Notes: generated by a model not told the origin, from the letters alone. Shown: positions 28,969 through 37,864, numbered from the stretch's first letter. The stretch is DNA of 41,603 bases from an uncultured Gammaproteobacteria bacterium (GCA_947258655.1 CAMYJD010000026.1:1-41603); one strand, 5' to 3'. Numbers and translations: made by a program.

Positions 28969-29822
28969 GATAATTCCCGGTGCCTGATCATTATATTCTT
29001 GCGTAAGGGTTTAAAATAGGCTGCTATAGACTCTGCCATGTACACAGAGCGATGCTGGCCGCCCGTACAGCCAATGGCAACAGTCATGTAATTGCGGTTC
29101 TCCTGTTCAAACCTCGGTATCCAGGTATCCAGGAAGTCGATTATGTTTTTTTTCATTTCGATGACCCAGGGCTGTTCCTCGAGGTATTCAATAACCTTAC
29201 TGTCCTTGCCTGTTAGTGGCCGTAATGAAGTTTCCCAGTGAGGATTGGGAAGACAACGCATGTCAAAAATAAAGTCGGAGTCGCTGGGTGCTCCATGTTT
29301 ATAGCCAAAGGATTGAAAAAGCAGTGACATGCAGTCGGCAGGTTCATTAATGACTCTTTTGCGTACCAGTTCACGCAGTTGATAGATATTGGTGTGGGTG
29401 CTGTCTATATGCAGATCTGCCAGAGCGGCAATAGGGTAAAGCAGCTTGCGCTCAAGTTTTATCGCATCGGGGAGTGGTCGTTCTTCATTTGTCAGTGGGT
29501 GTTTTCGCCGGGTTTCACTGAAGCGCTTTAACAAGGTTGCCTCGTCGGCTTCCAGATAGATGATTTCCATATCAAGACTGGACGAAGTAAGGTCTTTCAG
29601 TAATTCCGGAAAACGCTCAAGGTCCTGGTGAATATTTCTTGCGTCGATCCCAACTGCTACCATACTGTTGTCTTTGCCCCAATTGCTGATCAGTTGTTCG
29701 ATCAGGGATGGCAGCATACCAATAGGCATGTTGTCGATGCAATAATAATCAAGGTCTTCGAGTGTATTGAGGGCAATACTTTTACCAGAACCGGACAGAC
29801 CGCTTATGATGATCAGTTTCAT
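28965..29822 (-). CDS. rapZ: RNase adapter protein RapZ
   Basis: A 285-residue P-loop protein (E. coli 284). Walker A is GLSGSGKS at residues 8-15; the C-terminal domain carries GCTGGQHRSVYMAE (about 249-262), the metabolite-binding and RNA-adapter part. In E. coli RapZ binds glucosamine-6-phosphate and guides RNase E to the GlmZ small RNA. Whether GlmZ-type RNAs exist here cannot be told from the window. The ATG overlaps the hprK stop by four bases. Confidence 0.95.
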   Translation of the reverse strand: MKLIIISGLSGSGKSIALNTLEDLDYYCIDNMPIGMLPSLIEQLISNWGKDNSMVAVGIDARNIHQDLERFPELLKDLTSSSLDMEIIYLEADEATLLKRFSETRRKHPLTNEERPLPDAIKLERKLLYPIAALADLHIDSTHTNIYQLRELVRKRVINEPADCMSLLFQSFGYKHGAPSDSDFIFDMRCLPNPHWETSLRPLTGKDSKVIEYLEEQPWVIEMKKNIIDFLDTWIPRFEQENRNYMTVAIGCTGGQHRSVYMAESIAAYFKPLRKNIMIRHRELS

Positions 29823-30769
29823 TGTATGCTCTTTTGTACAATACTATTCTGGCGCTGGATAAAATCTTCGGCAGCATCATAGCCCTTTTGTATGAGGATA
29901 TGATTACGCACAGCAGTTTCAACCGCAATCGCCAGATTGCGACCAGGTGCGACCGGTAATGTGACTTCCGGGACATTTATACCCAGTATCTTGCGGTTGC
30001 GTTTTGATCCGCGCAGGCGGTCAACGCGGTGAAGCTGTTCATCAGTCATATTTTCGAGTGCGATAACGAGACGCAGGTATTTACCGGTTTTGATGGCGCT
30101 ATCACCGAATAAGGCGCGTATATTCAGAATCCCCAGACCGCGTACTTCAAGGAATTCCCGTAACAGGGCAGGGCAGGTGCCGTTAATGATATCCGGTGCT
30201 ATTTTCGAGAATTCCGGAGCATCATCAGCAATCAGCCGATGTCCGCGACTGATCAGATCCAGGGCCAGTTCACTTTTGCCGATACCGCTTTCGCCAGTCA
30301 GCAATACCCCGCTACCCATGACCTCCATGAATACACCATGGATGATCATCGAATCGGCAAGTACGGAACCGAGCAGGTACTGAAGGTGGTTGAGGACTTC
30401 CTGGCTGCTGACCAGGCTGGTAAGTAACGGGATATTATGGCGGTCCGATAGGCGCAGAAAATCGTTGGGTATCGGTAAACCACCAGCTATCAGGACCATT
30501 GCTGTCTGTTTTTCGGAGAACAGCTGGGTGACGGCATCATGGCGGGAATTCTTGCCCTGTTTTTCCAGATACTCCAGCTCTGTCTTGCCGAGTATCTGGA
30601 TCCTGTTGGGGTGAATGATATTTAAATGACCTACCAGGGCAATATTCTTGTTGTCTGCGGTTTTCGATGATTTTATAACCCGTTGCCCACCCTGTTCGCC
30701 AGCCTTCCATTCCAGTTCTATGCGTTTTTCTAACTGCGTTACCAGGTCATGGACTGCGATATCATTCAT
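29819..30769 (-). CDS. hprK: HPr kinase/phosphorylase
   Basis: A 316-residue bifunctional enzyme that phosphorylates HPr on Ser46 with ATP or pyrophosphate and reverses it with phosphate. Walker A GESGIGKS lies around residues 158-165, and the family signature LEVRGLGILNIRALFG follows in the C-terminal catalytic domain (about 208-223); an N-terminal DRTGG-like domain covers ~1-130. E. coli lacks this gene, so its insertion between ptsN and rapZ marks the older proteobacterial arrangement. It overlaps both neighbours by four bases (ATGA). Confidence 0.95.
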   Translation of the reverse strand: MNDIAVHDLVTQLEKRIELEWKAGEQGGQRVIKSSKTADNKNIALVGHLNIIHPNRIQILGKTELEYLEKQGKNSRHDAVTQLFSEKQTAMVLIAGGLPIPNDFLRLSDRHNIPLLTSLVSSQEVLNHLQYLLGSVLADSMIIHGVFMEVMGSGVLLTGESGIGKSELALDLISRGHRLIADDAPEFSKIAPDIINGTCPALLREFLEVRGLGILNIRALFGDSAIKTGKYLRLVIALENMTDEQLHRVDRLRGSKRNRKILGINVPEVTLPVAPGRNLAIAVETAVRNHILIQKGYDAAEDFIQRQNSIVQKSIQ

Positions 30770-31233
30770 GCGGCTGAGCTGGTGTGCTGATTACTCAGGA
30801 GCTCATATAGTTGCTCCCTGGTCTCACTCTTGCGGAGTGCTTCGCAAAACGCCTGATCGCTGAATATCCTCGCCAATTGGGCGAGGATGTCCAGGTGTTC
30901 ATCAGTAAAGTGGTCCGGCACCAATAGACTGAAAAGCAGATCTGTCGGCTGGTTGTCTATTGCATCAAAATCGACGCCTTGCTCCAGCTTGATAAAAGCC
31001 CCGATGGCCTGTTCCCTGCCTGGCAGGCGGGCATGGGGTAGGGCAACACCATGCCCGAGCCCGGTGCTTCCGAGTCTTTCACGGCTGATCAGGCTCTTGA
31101 ATATTTCATCCTGACTGATGTCAGGAGTATCAGTAACCAGCAGTGCGCTTAAGGCCTCCAGGACCTTCTTCTTGCTCCTGGATTCATTGTCACAACTGAT
31201 TCTTTCGGGAACGATAAGGTCTGATATTTTCAT
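30766..31233 (-). CDS. ptsN: nitrogen-regulatory EIIA (PtsN)
   Basis: A 155-residue EIIA-Ntr (fructose-type fold). The phospho-accepting histidine is H67 in GHGVALPHARL (60-70), with the second conserved histidine H61. It relays phosphorylation state to targets such as K+ uptake and sensor kinases in other bacteria. It lies between hpf and hprK, and its stop overlaps the hprK start by four bases. The second EIIA of the cluster means HPr has two possible acceptors. Confidence 0.95.
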   Translation of the reverse strand: MKISDLIVPERISCDNESRSKKKVLEALSALLVTDTPDISQDEIFKSLISRERLGSTGLGHGVALPHARLPGREQAIGAFIKLEQGVDFDAIDNQPTDLLFSLLVPDHFTDEHLDILAQLARIFSDQAFCEALRKSETREQLYELLSNQHTSSAA

Positions 31234-31254
31234 GAGTATCGGCTTGAAGTTTGA

Positions 31255-31551
31255 CTATCTTCGATGGTGATTGGTTATTTTTTCCTTGTGCTTCTTGACC
31301 TGTCTGTCGAGCTTATCAATGAGTCCGTCGATGGCAGCATACATGTCTTCCTGGGTATCATCCGCGTACAGATTATTACCGCTCAGATGTACGGTCGCCT
31401 CTGCTTTTTGTCTGAGTTTTTCAACACTTAAAATTACATGTACATCGACTACCTGGTCAAAATGCCGTTCGAGTTTTTCCAGCTTGGATTCAACATAGTC
31501 ACGCAGGGAATCTGTCAGATCTACGTGATGGCCGGTAAGGTTGATTTGCAT
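31255..31551 (-). CDS. hpf: ribosome hibernation promoting factor, short form
   Basis: A 98-residue member of the HPF/YfiA family (E. coli HPF 95). It binds the 30S decoding region and promotes 100S dimers in stationary phase. The N-terminal MQINLTGHHVDLTDSLRDYV and central LYADDTQEDMYAAIDGLIDKL are typical, ending in a basic KKHKEK tail. It lacks the long C-terminal dimerisation domain. It sits between rpoN and ptsN, as in E. coli, 21-22 bases from each. Confidence 0.95.
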   Translation of the reverse strand: MQINLTGHHVDLTDSLRDYVESKLEKLERHFDQVVDVHVILSVEKLRQKAEATVHLSGNNLYADDTQEDMYAAIDGLIDKLDRQVKKHKEKITNHHRR

Positions 31552-31573
31552 TTTAAACTCCTTGCTTAGGTTA

Positions 31574-33058
31574 TTATGCCAGTCGCTTACGTTCGTTGGA
31601 GGAAGGTAGCAACATGGCCTCTCGGTATTTGGTAACGGTTCGGCGCGCCACTTTTATGCCCTGTTTCATCAGCAGGTCCGCGAGCTTGCTGTCACTCAGG
31701 GGTTTATCCGGACTTTCGGCGGCAATCAGTTTCTTGATAATCGCGCGTATGGCCGTGGCCGAGCATACGCCGCCTTCAGTAGTATTGACGTGACTTGAGA
31801 AGAAATACTTGAACTCGAATATTCCATTTGGTGTATGCATATATTTCTGTGTAGTTACACGGGAAATGGTTGATTCATGCATATCGACAGCTTCTGCGAT
31901 ATCCCTCAGTACCAGAGGGCGCATCGCTTCTTCACCATAATCGAGAAAGCCGCGTTGACGTTCAACAATACAGCGCGCCACCTTGAGCAGGGTTTCATTA
32001 CGGCTTTGCAGGCTCTTCAGAAACCAACGTGCTTCCTGGAGGTGATTTCTCAGGGAGTTGGTGTCATCGCTGCTGTCGCTTCGGCGTATCAGCCCGGCAT
32101 ATTGCTGGTTGATTCGTATTTTGGGCATCGTGTCCGGGTTAAGCTCCACTGTCCATACATCATTCTTTTTTTTCACCAGTACATCAGGAACGATGTATTC
32201 GGGGGTGGCCGGTGTAATACTGGAGCCCGGTTTTGGGTCAAGGGACTGGATAAGCTGAATGGCGTCTGTCAGTACGTTCTGGCTTATATGCATCTGCCTC
32301 ATTATGCGTTTGAAATCACGTGAACCTAATGCATCAAGATGGTTTTGTACCAAACCGATGGTAGTCTTAAGATGCGGGGTGTCGTCAGGCAGATGATGCA
32401 GTTGCACCAACAGGCATTCCCTCAGGTCACGTGAGCCAACACCGAGTGGGTCAAATTGCTGAATGCGGTGCAGCACCGCCTCGACCTCATCATAATCGAT
32501 CGTGTCCTCATCGACGGTTGTATTCTGGATTATTCCCTGGTGGATATCTTCCAGTGGAATATGCAGATAGCCATCTTCATTGATTGCGTCGATTATCGAC
32601 ATGGCAATGGCGCGGTCTGTATCGGAGAATGGTGTCAGCTGCATTTGCCAGGTAAGGTGATCATGAAGACTCTCACCACTTGAGTTGACGCCTTCCCATT
32701 GTTCCTGTTGTTCATCACTGGCCGGTTGGGAGTAGGAAGTTGAACCGTCATATACATCATCCCAGTTGCTGTCCGTAGGTAATTCATCCGGGATTTCGTT
32801 CTTGCTGGCCAGATCGGATGTTTCCGTGCTTGACTGGGACTCACTTGCTTCCTGGGCAGGCTCGTTTGTTTCGGCATCCTTGGCATTGCTGTTTTCATTT
32901 TCTTCCTCGGCCACCTCCAGCATGAAATTGGATTCGAGGACATTCTGAATTTCCATTTGCAGATCGATAGTAGACAGTTGTAACAGTTTTATGGCCTGTT
33001 GCAGCTGTGGGGTCATATGCAAACGCTGCTCATGACCAAGATATAGTGATTGTTTCAT
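31574..33058 (-). CDS. rpoN: RNA polymerase sigma-54 factor
   Basis: The alternative sigma factor that recognises -24/-12 promoters and needs AAA+ activators; 494 residues from ATG 33058 (a TTG at 33064 is two codons further). Region I is glutamine- and leucine-rich (LTQ-like [16 protein letters not shown], about 15-30), followed by an acidic region II (~50-110), the core-binding domain, the HTH and the RpoN box [12 protein letters not shown] near the C-terminus. It is preceded by a hairpin that may terminate lptB transcription and by a sigma-54-like element, suggesting its own promoter. Confidence 0.96.
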   Translation of the reverse strand: MKQSLYLGHEQRLHMTPQLQQAIKLLQLSTIDLQMEIQNVLESNFMLEVAEEENENSNAKDAETNEPAQEASESQSSTETSDLASKNEIPDELPTDSNWDDVYDGSTSYSQPASDEQQEQWEGVNSSGESLHDHLTWQMQLTPFSDTDRAIAMSIIDAINEDGYLHIPLEDIHQGIIQNTTVDEDTIDYDEVEAVLHRIQQFDPLGVGSRDLRECLLVQLHHLPDDTPHLKTTIGLVQNHLDALGSRDFKRIMRQMHISQNVLTDAIQLIQSLDPKPGSSITPATPEYIVPDVLVKKKNDVWTVELNPDTMPKIRINQQYAGLIRRSDSSDDTNSLRNHLQEARWFLKSLQSRNETLLKVARCIVERQRGFLDYGEEAMRPLVLRDIAEAVDMHESTISRVTTQKYMHTPNGIFEFKYFFSSHVNTTEGGVCSATAIRAIIKKLIAAESPDKPLSDSKLADLLMKQGIKVARRTVTKYREAMLLPSSNERKRLA

Positions 33059-33110
33059 ATTCAAAAGTTAAAAATCGATCGCAAAATGTTCATCTATAAA
33101 TATATTTTAC

Positions 33111-33127
33111 TGCATTTATTATGCCAG
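33111..33127 (-). promoter_or_regulatory. sigma-54-like -24/-12 element before rpoN
   Basis: On the minus strand the sequence reads CTGGCATAATAAATGCA: a YTGGCA -24 box, GG and GC separated by exactly ten bases, and TGCA at -12. Mismatches to the consensus are at the two bases after TGGCA and at the first T of TTGC. Predicted transcription would begin about 42 bases before the rpoN ATG. A CATAAT inside the same stretch could also act as a sigma-70 -10 box. Confidence 0.42.
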
Positions 33128-33149
33128 TACAGTTAGATTGCACATTTAT

Positions 33150-33186
33150 TTCAATAAAAATACCTGATTATTCAGTACAGGTATTT
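33150..33186 (-). terminator. terminator-like hairpin between lptB and rpoN
   Basis: On the minus strand AAATACCTG (33178-33186) and CAGGTATTT (33158-33166) form a perfect 9-bp stem around an 11-base loop, and the second arm continues into a TTTTTATT run. It is 70 bases after the lptB stop and about 100 bases before the rpoN start. It would end or reduce read-through from the LPS genes. Confidence 0.5.
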
Positions 33187-33255
33187 GCGTTTTAAATCCC
33201 TGCTCATCGACGGGCAATGCACTGTTATACCTGTCAGTGGTACTGCGGCTGATGA

Positions 33256-33981
33256 TTACAATGAAAAATCATGACCCAGGTATACCTCTCTAACCTGTTG
33301 ATTTTCCAGTATTGATTCTGGTTCGCCTTCGGCAATGACCTGTCCTTCACTTAATATATAGGCAGATGTGCATATTCCTAGTGTCTCGCGCACATTATGG
33401 TCGGTAATCAGCACACCGATACCTCGATCACGCAGGTGTTTGATGATCTGCTGAATATCGACAACCGATATCGGATCAACGCCGGCAAAGGGTTCATCGA
33501 GGAGAATAAAAGCGGGATTCATGGCCAGGGCGCGTGCAATTTCTGCGCGTCGGCGTTCTCCGCCTGATAGACTGATGCCCGTGTTATCCCTGATGTGACC
33601 TATATGCAGATCGAGGAGCAGCTTTTCCAGTTCCGACTCACGTTCCTGGGGGGTGAGATCCTCACGTAATTGCAGGATAGCCATAATATTGTCAGCGACG
33701 TTTAATTTGCGGAATATCGATGCCTCCTGGGGCAGGTATCCTATACCGTTGCGTGCCCTGGCATGCATGGGCAAACTGGCGATGTCCTGATCATCGATAA
33801 ATATCTGCCCCTGGTCAGTCGGTATCAGGCCGACGATCATATAGAAAGTAGTTGTTTTACCGGCACCATTTGGCCCCAACAGCCCAACGACTTCTCCGGT
33901 ATTGATCGACATGCTGACATTGTCAACAATGGTTCTGTTCTTATAGCGTTTAACCAGATTGGTTGTGCGTAACTGGGTCAT
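33256..33981 (-). CDS. lptB: LPS export ABC transporter ATP-binding protein LptB
   Basis: The cytosolic ATPase of the LptB2FGC transporter that extracts LPS from the inner membrane; 241 residues, the same as E. coli. Walker A is GPNGAGKTT (about 36-44), the signature is LSGGERRR (about 138-145) and Walker [15 protein letters not shown] follows. LptF and LptG are not in the window. Its ATG shares one base with the lptA stop (TAATG), so the two are translationally linked. Confidence 0.96.
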   Translation of the reverse strand: MTQLRTTNLVKRYKNRTIVDNVSMSINTGEVVGLLGPNGAGKTTTFYMIVGLIPTDQGQIFIDDQDIASLPMHARARNGIGYLPQEASIFRKLNVADNIMAILQLREDLTPQERESELEKLLLDLHIGHIRDNTGISLSGGERRRAEIARALAMNPAFILLDEPFAGVDPISVVDIQQIIKHLRDRGIGVLITDHNVRETLGICTSAYILSEGQVIAEGEPESILENQQVREVYLGHDFSL

Positions 33982-34496
33982 TAACGTGCATCGCCCTCTG
34001 CCGGGGGTTGAATGGTAATGGTGACGCGGTCGCCACCACTCTTTTTACCGGCATCAACGGTGTCCTTATCCAGGCTGTAAACAATACGGTTGCTGGAAAA
34101 TGTATTGGCGCCCTGGCGTAACACTGCATCCTGTTCAAAGATGATAATGTTGCTGCTTGCCTCAAAGGCCATGTTTGCAGCAGTCGCGGAAATATCCTTA
34201 TTACCTTTTTCTGTTCGTTGCTGAAATTCTACCGGCTCTCCCTGTGCCTGCATTTTTTGCAGTTTTCCTTTAACGGTATAGACAACCAGTTTATTGGCGG
34301 TGATACGCATACTGCCCTGTTGCACGACGACATTTCCGCTATAGGTGCTGGTTCCGGTTTTTTTATTTATGCTTGCACGGTCAGCCTCTACGTTGATGGG
34401 CTGCTTGCGATCAGACTGCAGGGCAAGTGTATTGGCCGAAACAGACAGACAAATGCCAGCGATGATAAAGCGCAATGATTTAACGTTGAGGTTCAT
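33981..34496 (-). CDS. lptA: periplasmic LPS-binding protein LptA
   Basis: A 171-residue periplasmic bridge component (E. coli 185). It starts with a signal peptide (about 1-25, [16 protein letters not shown]), followed by the OstA/jelly-roll domain: [21 protein letters not shown] (35-55) is the typical LptA opening. LptA oligomers carry LPS from LptC to LptD-LptE. Its start lies within the last 17 bases of lptC and its end touches lptB. Confidence 0.94.
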   Translation of the reverse strand: MNLNVKSLRFIIAGICLSVSANTLALQSDRKQPINVEADRASINKKTGTSTYSGNVVVQQGSMRITANKLVVYTVKGKLQKMQAQGEPVEFQQRTEKGNKDISATAANMAFEASSNIIIFEQDAVLRQGANTFSSNRIVYSLDKDTVDAGKKSGGDRVTITIQPPAEGDAR

Positions 34497-35052
34497 AACT
34501 TACTCTGACTTGTGCAAGTAGTTGAATTTTTTCCTGGTCCAGATCGGCAAACATACCCTTTGCCCGCACTGATATTCCACTACCTTTCAGATGGATAAGG
34601 TCAGCTGTACTGACAGTGTTATCGGTGGTGTTTATATGCAGGCTCTCAGTAGACATCGTCAAGGGTTCCAGTGTTGGTGTTGCTGATCGCGCAATTCGGA
34701 CCTTCCCCTGTAGCGTTACGTCCTGACCTCGAGGGCTTACCTGTCCCTTGTTGGCATATATTTTCCAGTGCTCTGCGGGCGTGCGTAGCAGTTCCAGATT
34801 GGGATCCTCCAAACGGGTCTGATCACTAAGTTTGTAGTGTAGCATGCTGGTGGCGCTGAGGTGGTATTGCATTTTCCCCTCAGTGTCGATCAATGACAGT
34901 TTGAAATCTTCGATACTGTAATCGACCTCGTCCTTGACCTGGCTGATATCAGAGGGAAGGGTTTGCTCGGATATTTGTTCACTCAACTGGATGCTGGCGG
35001 TGACGATTACGCTGATCAGTACCAGTAACAGAAATGTGCGCAGGCGTGTCAT
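34480..35052 (-). CDS. lptC: LPS export protein LptC
   Basis: A 190-residue bitopic protein (E. coli 191): one N-terminal membrane helix (about 5-24) and a periplasmic OstA-like domain, with YSIEDFKLSLIDTEGKMQYHLSA-like sequence (45 onwards). It hands LPS from the LptB2FG complex to LptA. It overlaps kdsC by four bases and lptA by 17, so all three are tightly packed. Confidence 0.93.
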   Translation of the reverse strand: MTRLRTFLLLVLISVIVTASIQLSEQISEQTLPSDISQVKDEVDYSIEDFKLSLIDTEGKMQYHLSATSMLHYKLSDQTRLEDPNLELLRTPAEHWKIYANKGQVSPRGQDVTLQGKVRIARSATPTLEPLTMSTESLHINTTDNTVSTADLIHLKGSGISVRAKGMFADLDQEKIQLLAQVRVSYEPQR

Positions 35053-35582
35053 TTGTTATTATGCAGGTAACTTTCCAGTTCTGTCTGCAGGCAGCCATTG
35101 GCCTCCATGATCATCTCGCAGACATCACGACCGGCACCTCTGCCGCCATTGGATGGAGTTAGCCAATGCGCATGTTTTTTCACCATCGGATGCGCATCCT
35201 GAACCGCAATCGCCAGTCCGACCTGGCTCATGACTGGCAGATCGACCACGTCATCACCGACATAGGCGCATTCTGCAGGCGACAACTGTCGGGTCTTGAG
35301 TAAATCGGTAAAGGCAAGGGTCTTGTCATGCTGACCCTGGTAAACGATTTTGATGCCGAGGTCCTTGATGCGGTGCTTGACGACTTCAGAAGTCCGTCCC
35401 GTAATGATGGCGATTTCAACACCTGTCTTTTGCAGCATTTTCATTCCATGTCCATCACGTGAATTAAAGGCCTTGTATTCCTGTCCATCATCGCCGATAA
35501 ACAGTGAGCCATCAGTTAATACTCCATCGACATCAAAAATGACAACTTTAATATTTTTAGCTCTTTCCAGTATATCTTTCAT
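35049..35582 (-). CDS. kdsC: KDO-8-phosphate phosphatase KdsC
   Basis: A 177-residue HAD-superfamily phosphatase that releases KDO from KDO-8-phosphate for LPS core synthesis. The nucleophile motif DVDGVLTDG is near residues 17-25, followed by FNSRDGHGMKML and the third HAD motif YVGDDVVDLPVM (about 116-127). Its product pathway partner KdsD is directly upstream. The ATG is 38 bases after the kdsD stop; lptC overlaps its end. Confidence 0.95.
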   Translation of the reverse strand: MKDILERAKNIKVVIFDVDGVLTDGSLFIGDDGQEYKAFNSRDGHGMKMLQKTGVEIAIITGRTSEVVKHRIKDLGIKIVYQGQHDKTLAFTDLLKTRQLSPAECAYVGDDVVDLPVMSQVGLAIAVQDAHPMVKKHAHWLTPSNGGRGAGRDVCEMIMEANGCLQTELESYLHNNK

Positions 35583-35620
35583 ATGGTTCTTCCGTTTGCA
35601 TGAATGAGTATTGGCGATCC

Positions 35621-36592
35621 CTAGACGACACCTGCGCGTAACAGGTCATGCATATTCAGGGCGCCGATCAATTGGTGGTTTTCATCCTCCACCAGGAGTG
35701 CATTGATCTTGTAGCTGTCCATAACCTGCAATGCCTCGGCAGCGAGAATTTCCTGCCTGACAACCTTGCTATTGGCAGTCATGACGTCTCTGATCGGCGT
35801 ATTGTGGATGTCCAGGCCAAGATCCAGGGTCCTGCGCAGGTCACCATCGGTAAAGATACCAACGATTCTCATTTTTTCATCGACGACGGCGGTCATGCCC
35901 ATACTTTTTCGTGTCATTTCCAGTAAGGCATCACCCAGTAAAGCATTTTCACCTATATATGGAATGCTGTCACCGGTATGCATGATCTGTTCAACATGCA
36001 ATAACAACTTACGACCCAGACTGCCGCCCGGGTGAGAACGGGCGAAGTCCTCGGCGGTGAAGCCGCGTGCCTCCAGCAGTGCTATGGCCAGGGCATCGCC
36101 CATGGCCAGTGTTGCCGTCGTGCTGGATGTCGGCGCCAGATCCAGGGGGCAGGCCTCACTCGCGACACTGATATCGAGATTGACATCGGCAGTCGTGGAT
36201 AACTCCGATGCCGGGTTGCCGGTCAGGCTGATCAGCGGCGTATGCAGGCGTTTGATCAATGGCAGGATGGTCAGGATTTCGGCGGTCTCGCCCGAGTTCG
36301 ACAGTGCGAGTACTACATCCTTCGAGGTGATCATGCCCATATCACCATGGCTGGCCTCGCCCGGGTGGACAAAAAAGGCCGGGCTGCCGGTACTGGCAAG
36401 CGTGGCTGCAATTTTTCCACCGATATGGCCCGATTTTCCCATGCCGATGACAACGATTCGACCTTCACAGGCGAGCATCAGCTCGCAGGCTTGATGAAAG
36501 GCCTGATCCAGGCGCTCGATCAGGTCATGGATGGCTTTCGCCTCGGTCTCCAATACGGCCCGACCCAGAGCGATGAAATTGTGGTTTTTCAT
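35621..36592 (-). CDS. kdsD: D-arabinose 5-phosphate isomerase KdsD
   Basis: Converts D-ribulose 5-phosphate to D-arabinose 5-phosphate, the first step of KDO synthesis. At 323 residues (E. coli 328) it has the N-terminal SIS domain (GMGKSGHIGGKIAATLAS, about 50-67; HPGEASHGDMGMI) and two CBS domains (about 205-320). The SHPGGSLGRKLLLHVEQIMH stretch (184-203) carries a conserved catalytic histidine. A TATAAT box lies about 40 bases upstream, so an internal promoter for kdsD-kdsC-lptCAB is possible. Confidence 0.95.
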   Translation of the reverse strand: MKNHNFIALGRAVLETEAKAIHDLIERLDQAFHQACELMLACEGRIVVIGMGKSGHIGGKIAATLASTGSPAFFVHPGEASHGDMGMITSKDVVLALSNSGETAEILTILPLIKRLHTPLISLTGNPASELSTTADVNLDISVASEACPLDLAPTSSTTATLAMGDALAIALLEARGFTAEDFARSHPGGSLGRKLLLHVEQIMHTGDSIPYIGENALLGDALLEMTRKSMGMTAVVDEKMRIVGIFTDGDLRRTLDLGLDIHNTPIRDVMTANSKVVRQEILAAEALQVMDSYKINALLVEDENHQLIGALNMHDLLRAGVV

Positions 36593-36627
36593 ATCATTAT
36601 TGTGTCAAAGCGTTAGTTAACCGGGCC

Positions 36628-36656
36628 ATTATACCTGCTGAACCCAGATTTTACGC
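36628..36656 (-). promoter_or_regulatory. candidate promoter before kdsD
   Basis: A perfect TATAAT (minus strand, 36628-36633) lies 36 bases before the kdsD start. At 17 bases spacing the -35 region (36651-36656, GCGTAA) is poor and lies in the last two codons of the HMA gene. A TTGACA at 36603-36608 is nearer the gene but has no -10. Confidence 0.35.
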
Positions 36657-36851
36657 CAGCGGATAGCCCAATACGGCCATTTTTTCTGCAAGTTTATCGG
36701 TCGACAGATCATGGCCCGTTACCGTGACAAGACCTTGCTGCAGGTCCACCTCGACCTTGTCTACGCCGGGAAGTACTGCCAGTCCTTCGCGGATTGCATT
36801 AACACAGCCCATGCATTTGATATTTTCAGCAGTGAATTTATGTGTGTCCAT
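36651..36851 (-). CDS. heavy-metal-associated (HMA) domain protein
   Basis: A free-standing 66-residue HMA domain of the copper-chaperone/CopZ type, cytosolic. The metal-binding pair is in IKCMGC (CxxC, about residues 13-16), here with KCMGC instead of the usual GMTCxxC. The rest (VDKVEVDLQQGLVTVTG) follows the beta-alpha-beta ferredoxin-like pattern. Copper delivery is inferred, but no copper ATPase lies nearby. It sits between yrbG and kdsD, 13 bases after yrbG. ATG 36851 is preferred over the TTG one codon upstream. Confidence 0.85.
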   Translation of the reverse strand: MDTHKFTAENIKCMGCVNAIREGLAVLPGVDKVEVDLQQGLVTVTGHDLSTDKLAEKMAVLGYPLA

Positions 36852-36864
36852 CAAATGTCCTGTT

Positions 36865-37833
36865 TTAGTGTTGACTCGAAAAATACAATACTACCTGATA
36901 GGTAATAAACATCGACAGTAGTATGCCCCCTTCAATACGGTTGATCTTGCCGGGAGCCCTGAAACCATAGGACATCGCAAACAGCAGAACCGTCAATGTG
37001 ATCATGACCGGGAAATCACGTTCGAGGACATTGGCAGGGACGGGTCCGGGCCTGATTGCGCCCGGCAGCCCCAGTACCGCCAGCAGGTTGAACATATTCG
37101 AGCCAATAATATTGCCAATCGCAATGTCCGGCTCCTTTTTATATGCGCTCACTATGGATGCGGCCAGTTCCGGCAGGCTCGTACCGATCGCAACAATGGT
37201 CAGTCCGATCACGACATCACTGACACCCAGCTCGGTGGCGATAGCGACGGCACCATTGACCAGTAGTTTCGAACCCAGCAACAGTGTCAGCAAGCCGGCC
37301 AGGAACCACAGACAGGCCTTCAGCGTGGTAATGCCTACCGGTATTTCATCTTCATATTCGTGCACGATCGGGTCGGTTTTGCGCGAGCGCAGGCCGATCA
37401 TCGTGATCGTATAGATAAGGATAAACATGCCGCTGATCAGGATAAAACCGTCCATGCGACTGAAATTGCCATCCATCAATAACACCAGACTTCCGAGCGT
37501 GACCGCCAGCATAACGGGATACTCGCGTTTCAGGGTTTCCGACTTGACTGTCAGCGGTATAACCAGGGCAGTAAAACCAAGAACGAGGGCGATATTGGCG
37601 ATATTGGAGCCGATCGCGTTACCGATAGCCAGTCCCGGATTGTTATCATAGGAGGCCACGGCCGAGATCAGGATCTCCGGTGCTGAGGTGCCAAAGCCGA
37701 CGATCGTCAGACCAATGACCAGCGGGCTGACGCCGAGATTGCTGGCCAGTGCCGAAGCGCCCATGACGAAGCGGTCAGCACCCCATAACAGGATGGCAAA
37801 ACCGGCGAGGATGATCAGTATATTTTCAAACAT
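36865..37833 (-). CDS. yrbG: calcium/sodium antiporter family protein YrbG
   Basis: A 322-residue inner-membrane protein of the CaCA exchanger superfamily with about ten hydrophobic segments in two inverted halves. The alpha repeats show GFGTSAPEILISA (about 47-59) and AIGTSLPELAAS (about 217-228), with the acidic residues that coordinate cation. E. coli YrbG is 325 residues; its physiological substrate is not settled. It heads the conserved yrbG-kdsD-kdsC-lptCAB order, with the HMA gene inserted between yrbG and kdsD. Confidence 0.92.
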   Translation of the reverse strand: MFENILIILAGFAILLWGADRFVMGASALASNLGVSPLVIGLTIVGFGTSAPEILISAVASYDNNPGLAIGNAIGSNIANIALVLGFTALVIPLTVKSETLKREYPVMLAVTLGSLVLLMDGNFSRMDGFILISGMFILIYTITMIGLRSRKTDPIVHEYEDEIPVGITTLKACLWFLAGLLTLLLGSKLLVNGAVAIATELGVSDVVIGLTIVAIGTSLPELAASIVSAYKKEPDIAIGNIIGSNMFNLLAVLGLPGAIRPGPVPANVLERDFPVMITLTVLLFAMSYGFRAPGKINRIEGGILLSMFITYQVVLYFSSQH

Positions 37834-37864
37834 GCCTTATATTTCTTATGTTCTCATTCAATGT

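Noticed and set aside
36603-36608. Perfect TTGACA before kdsD
   Set aside because: No -10 element 16-18 bases downstream; it lies inside the leader of the TATAAT candidate.
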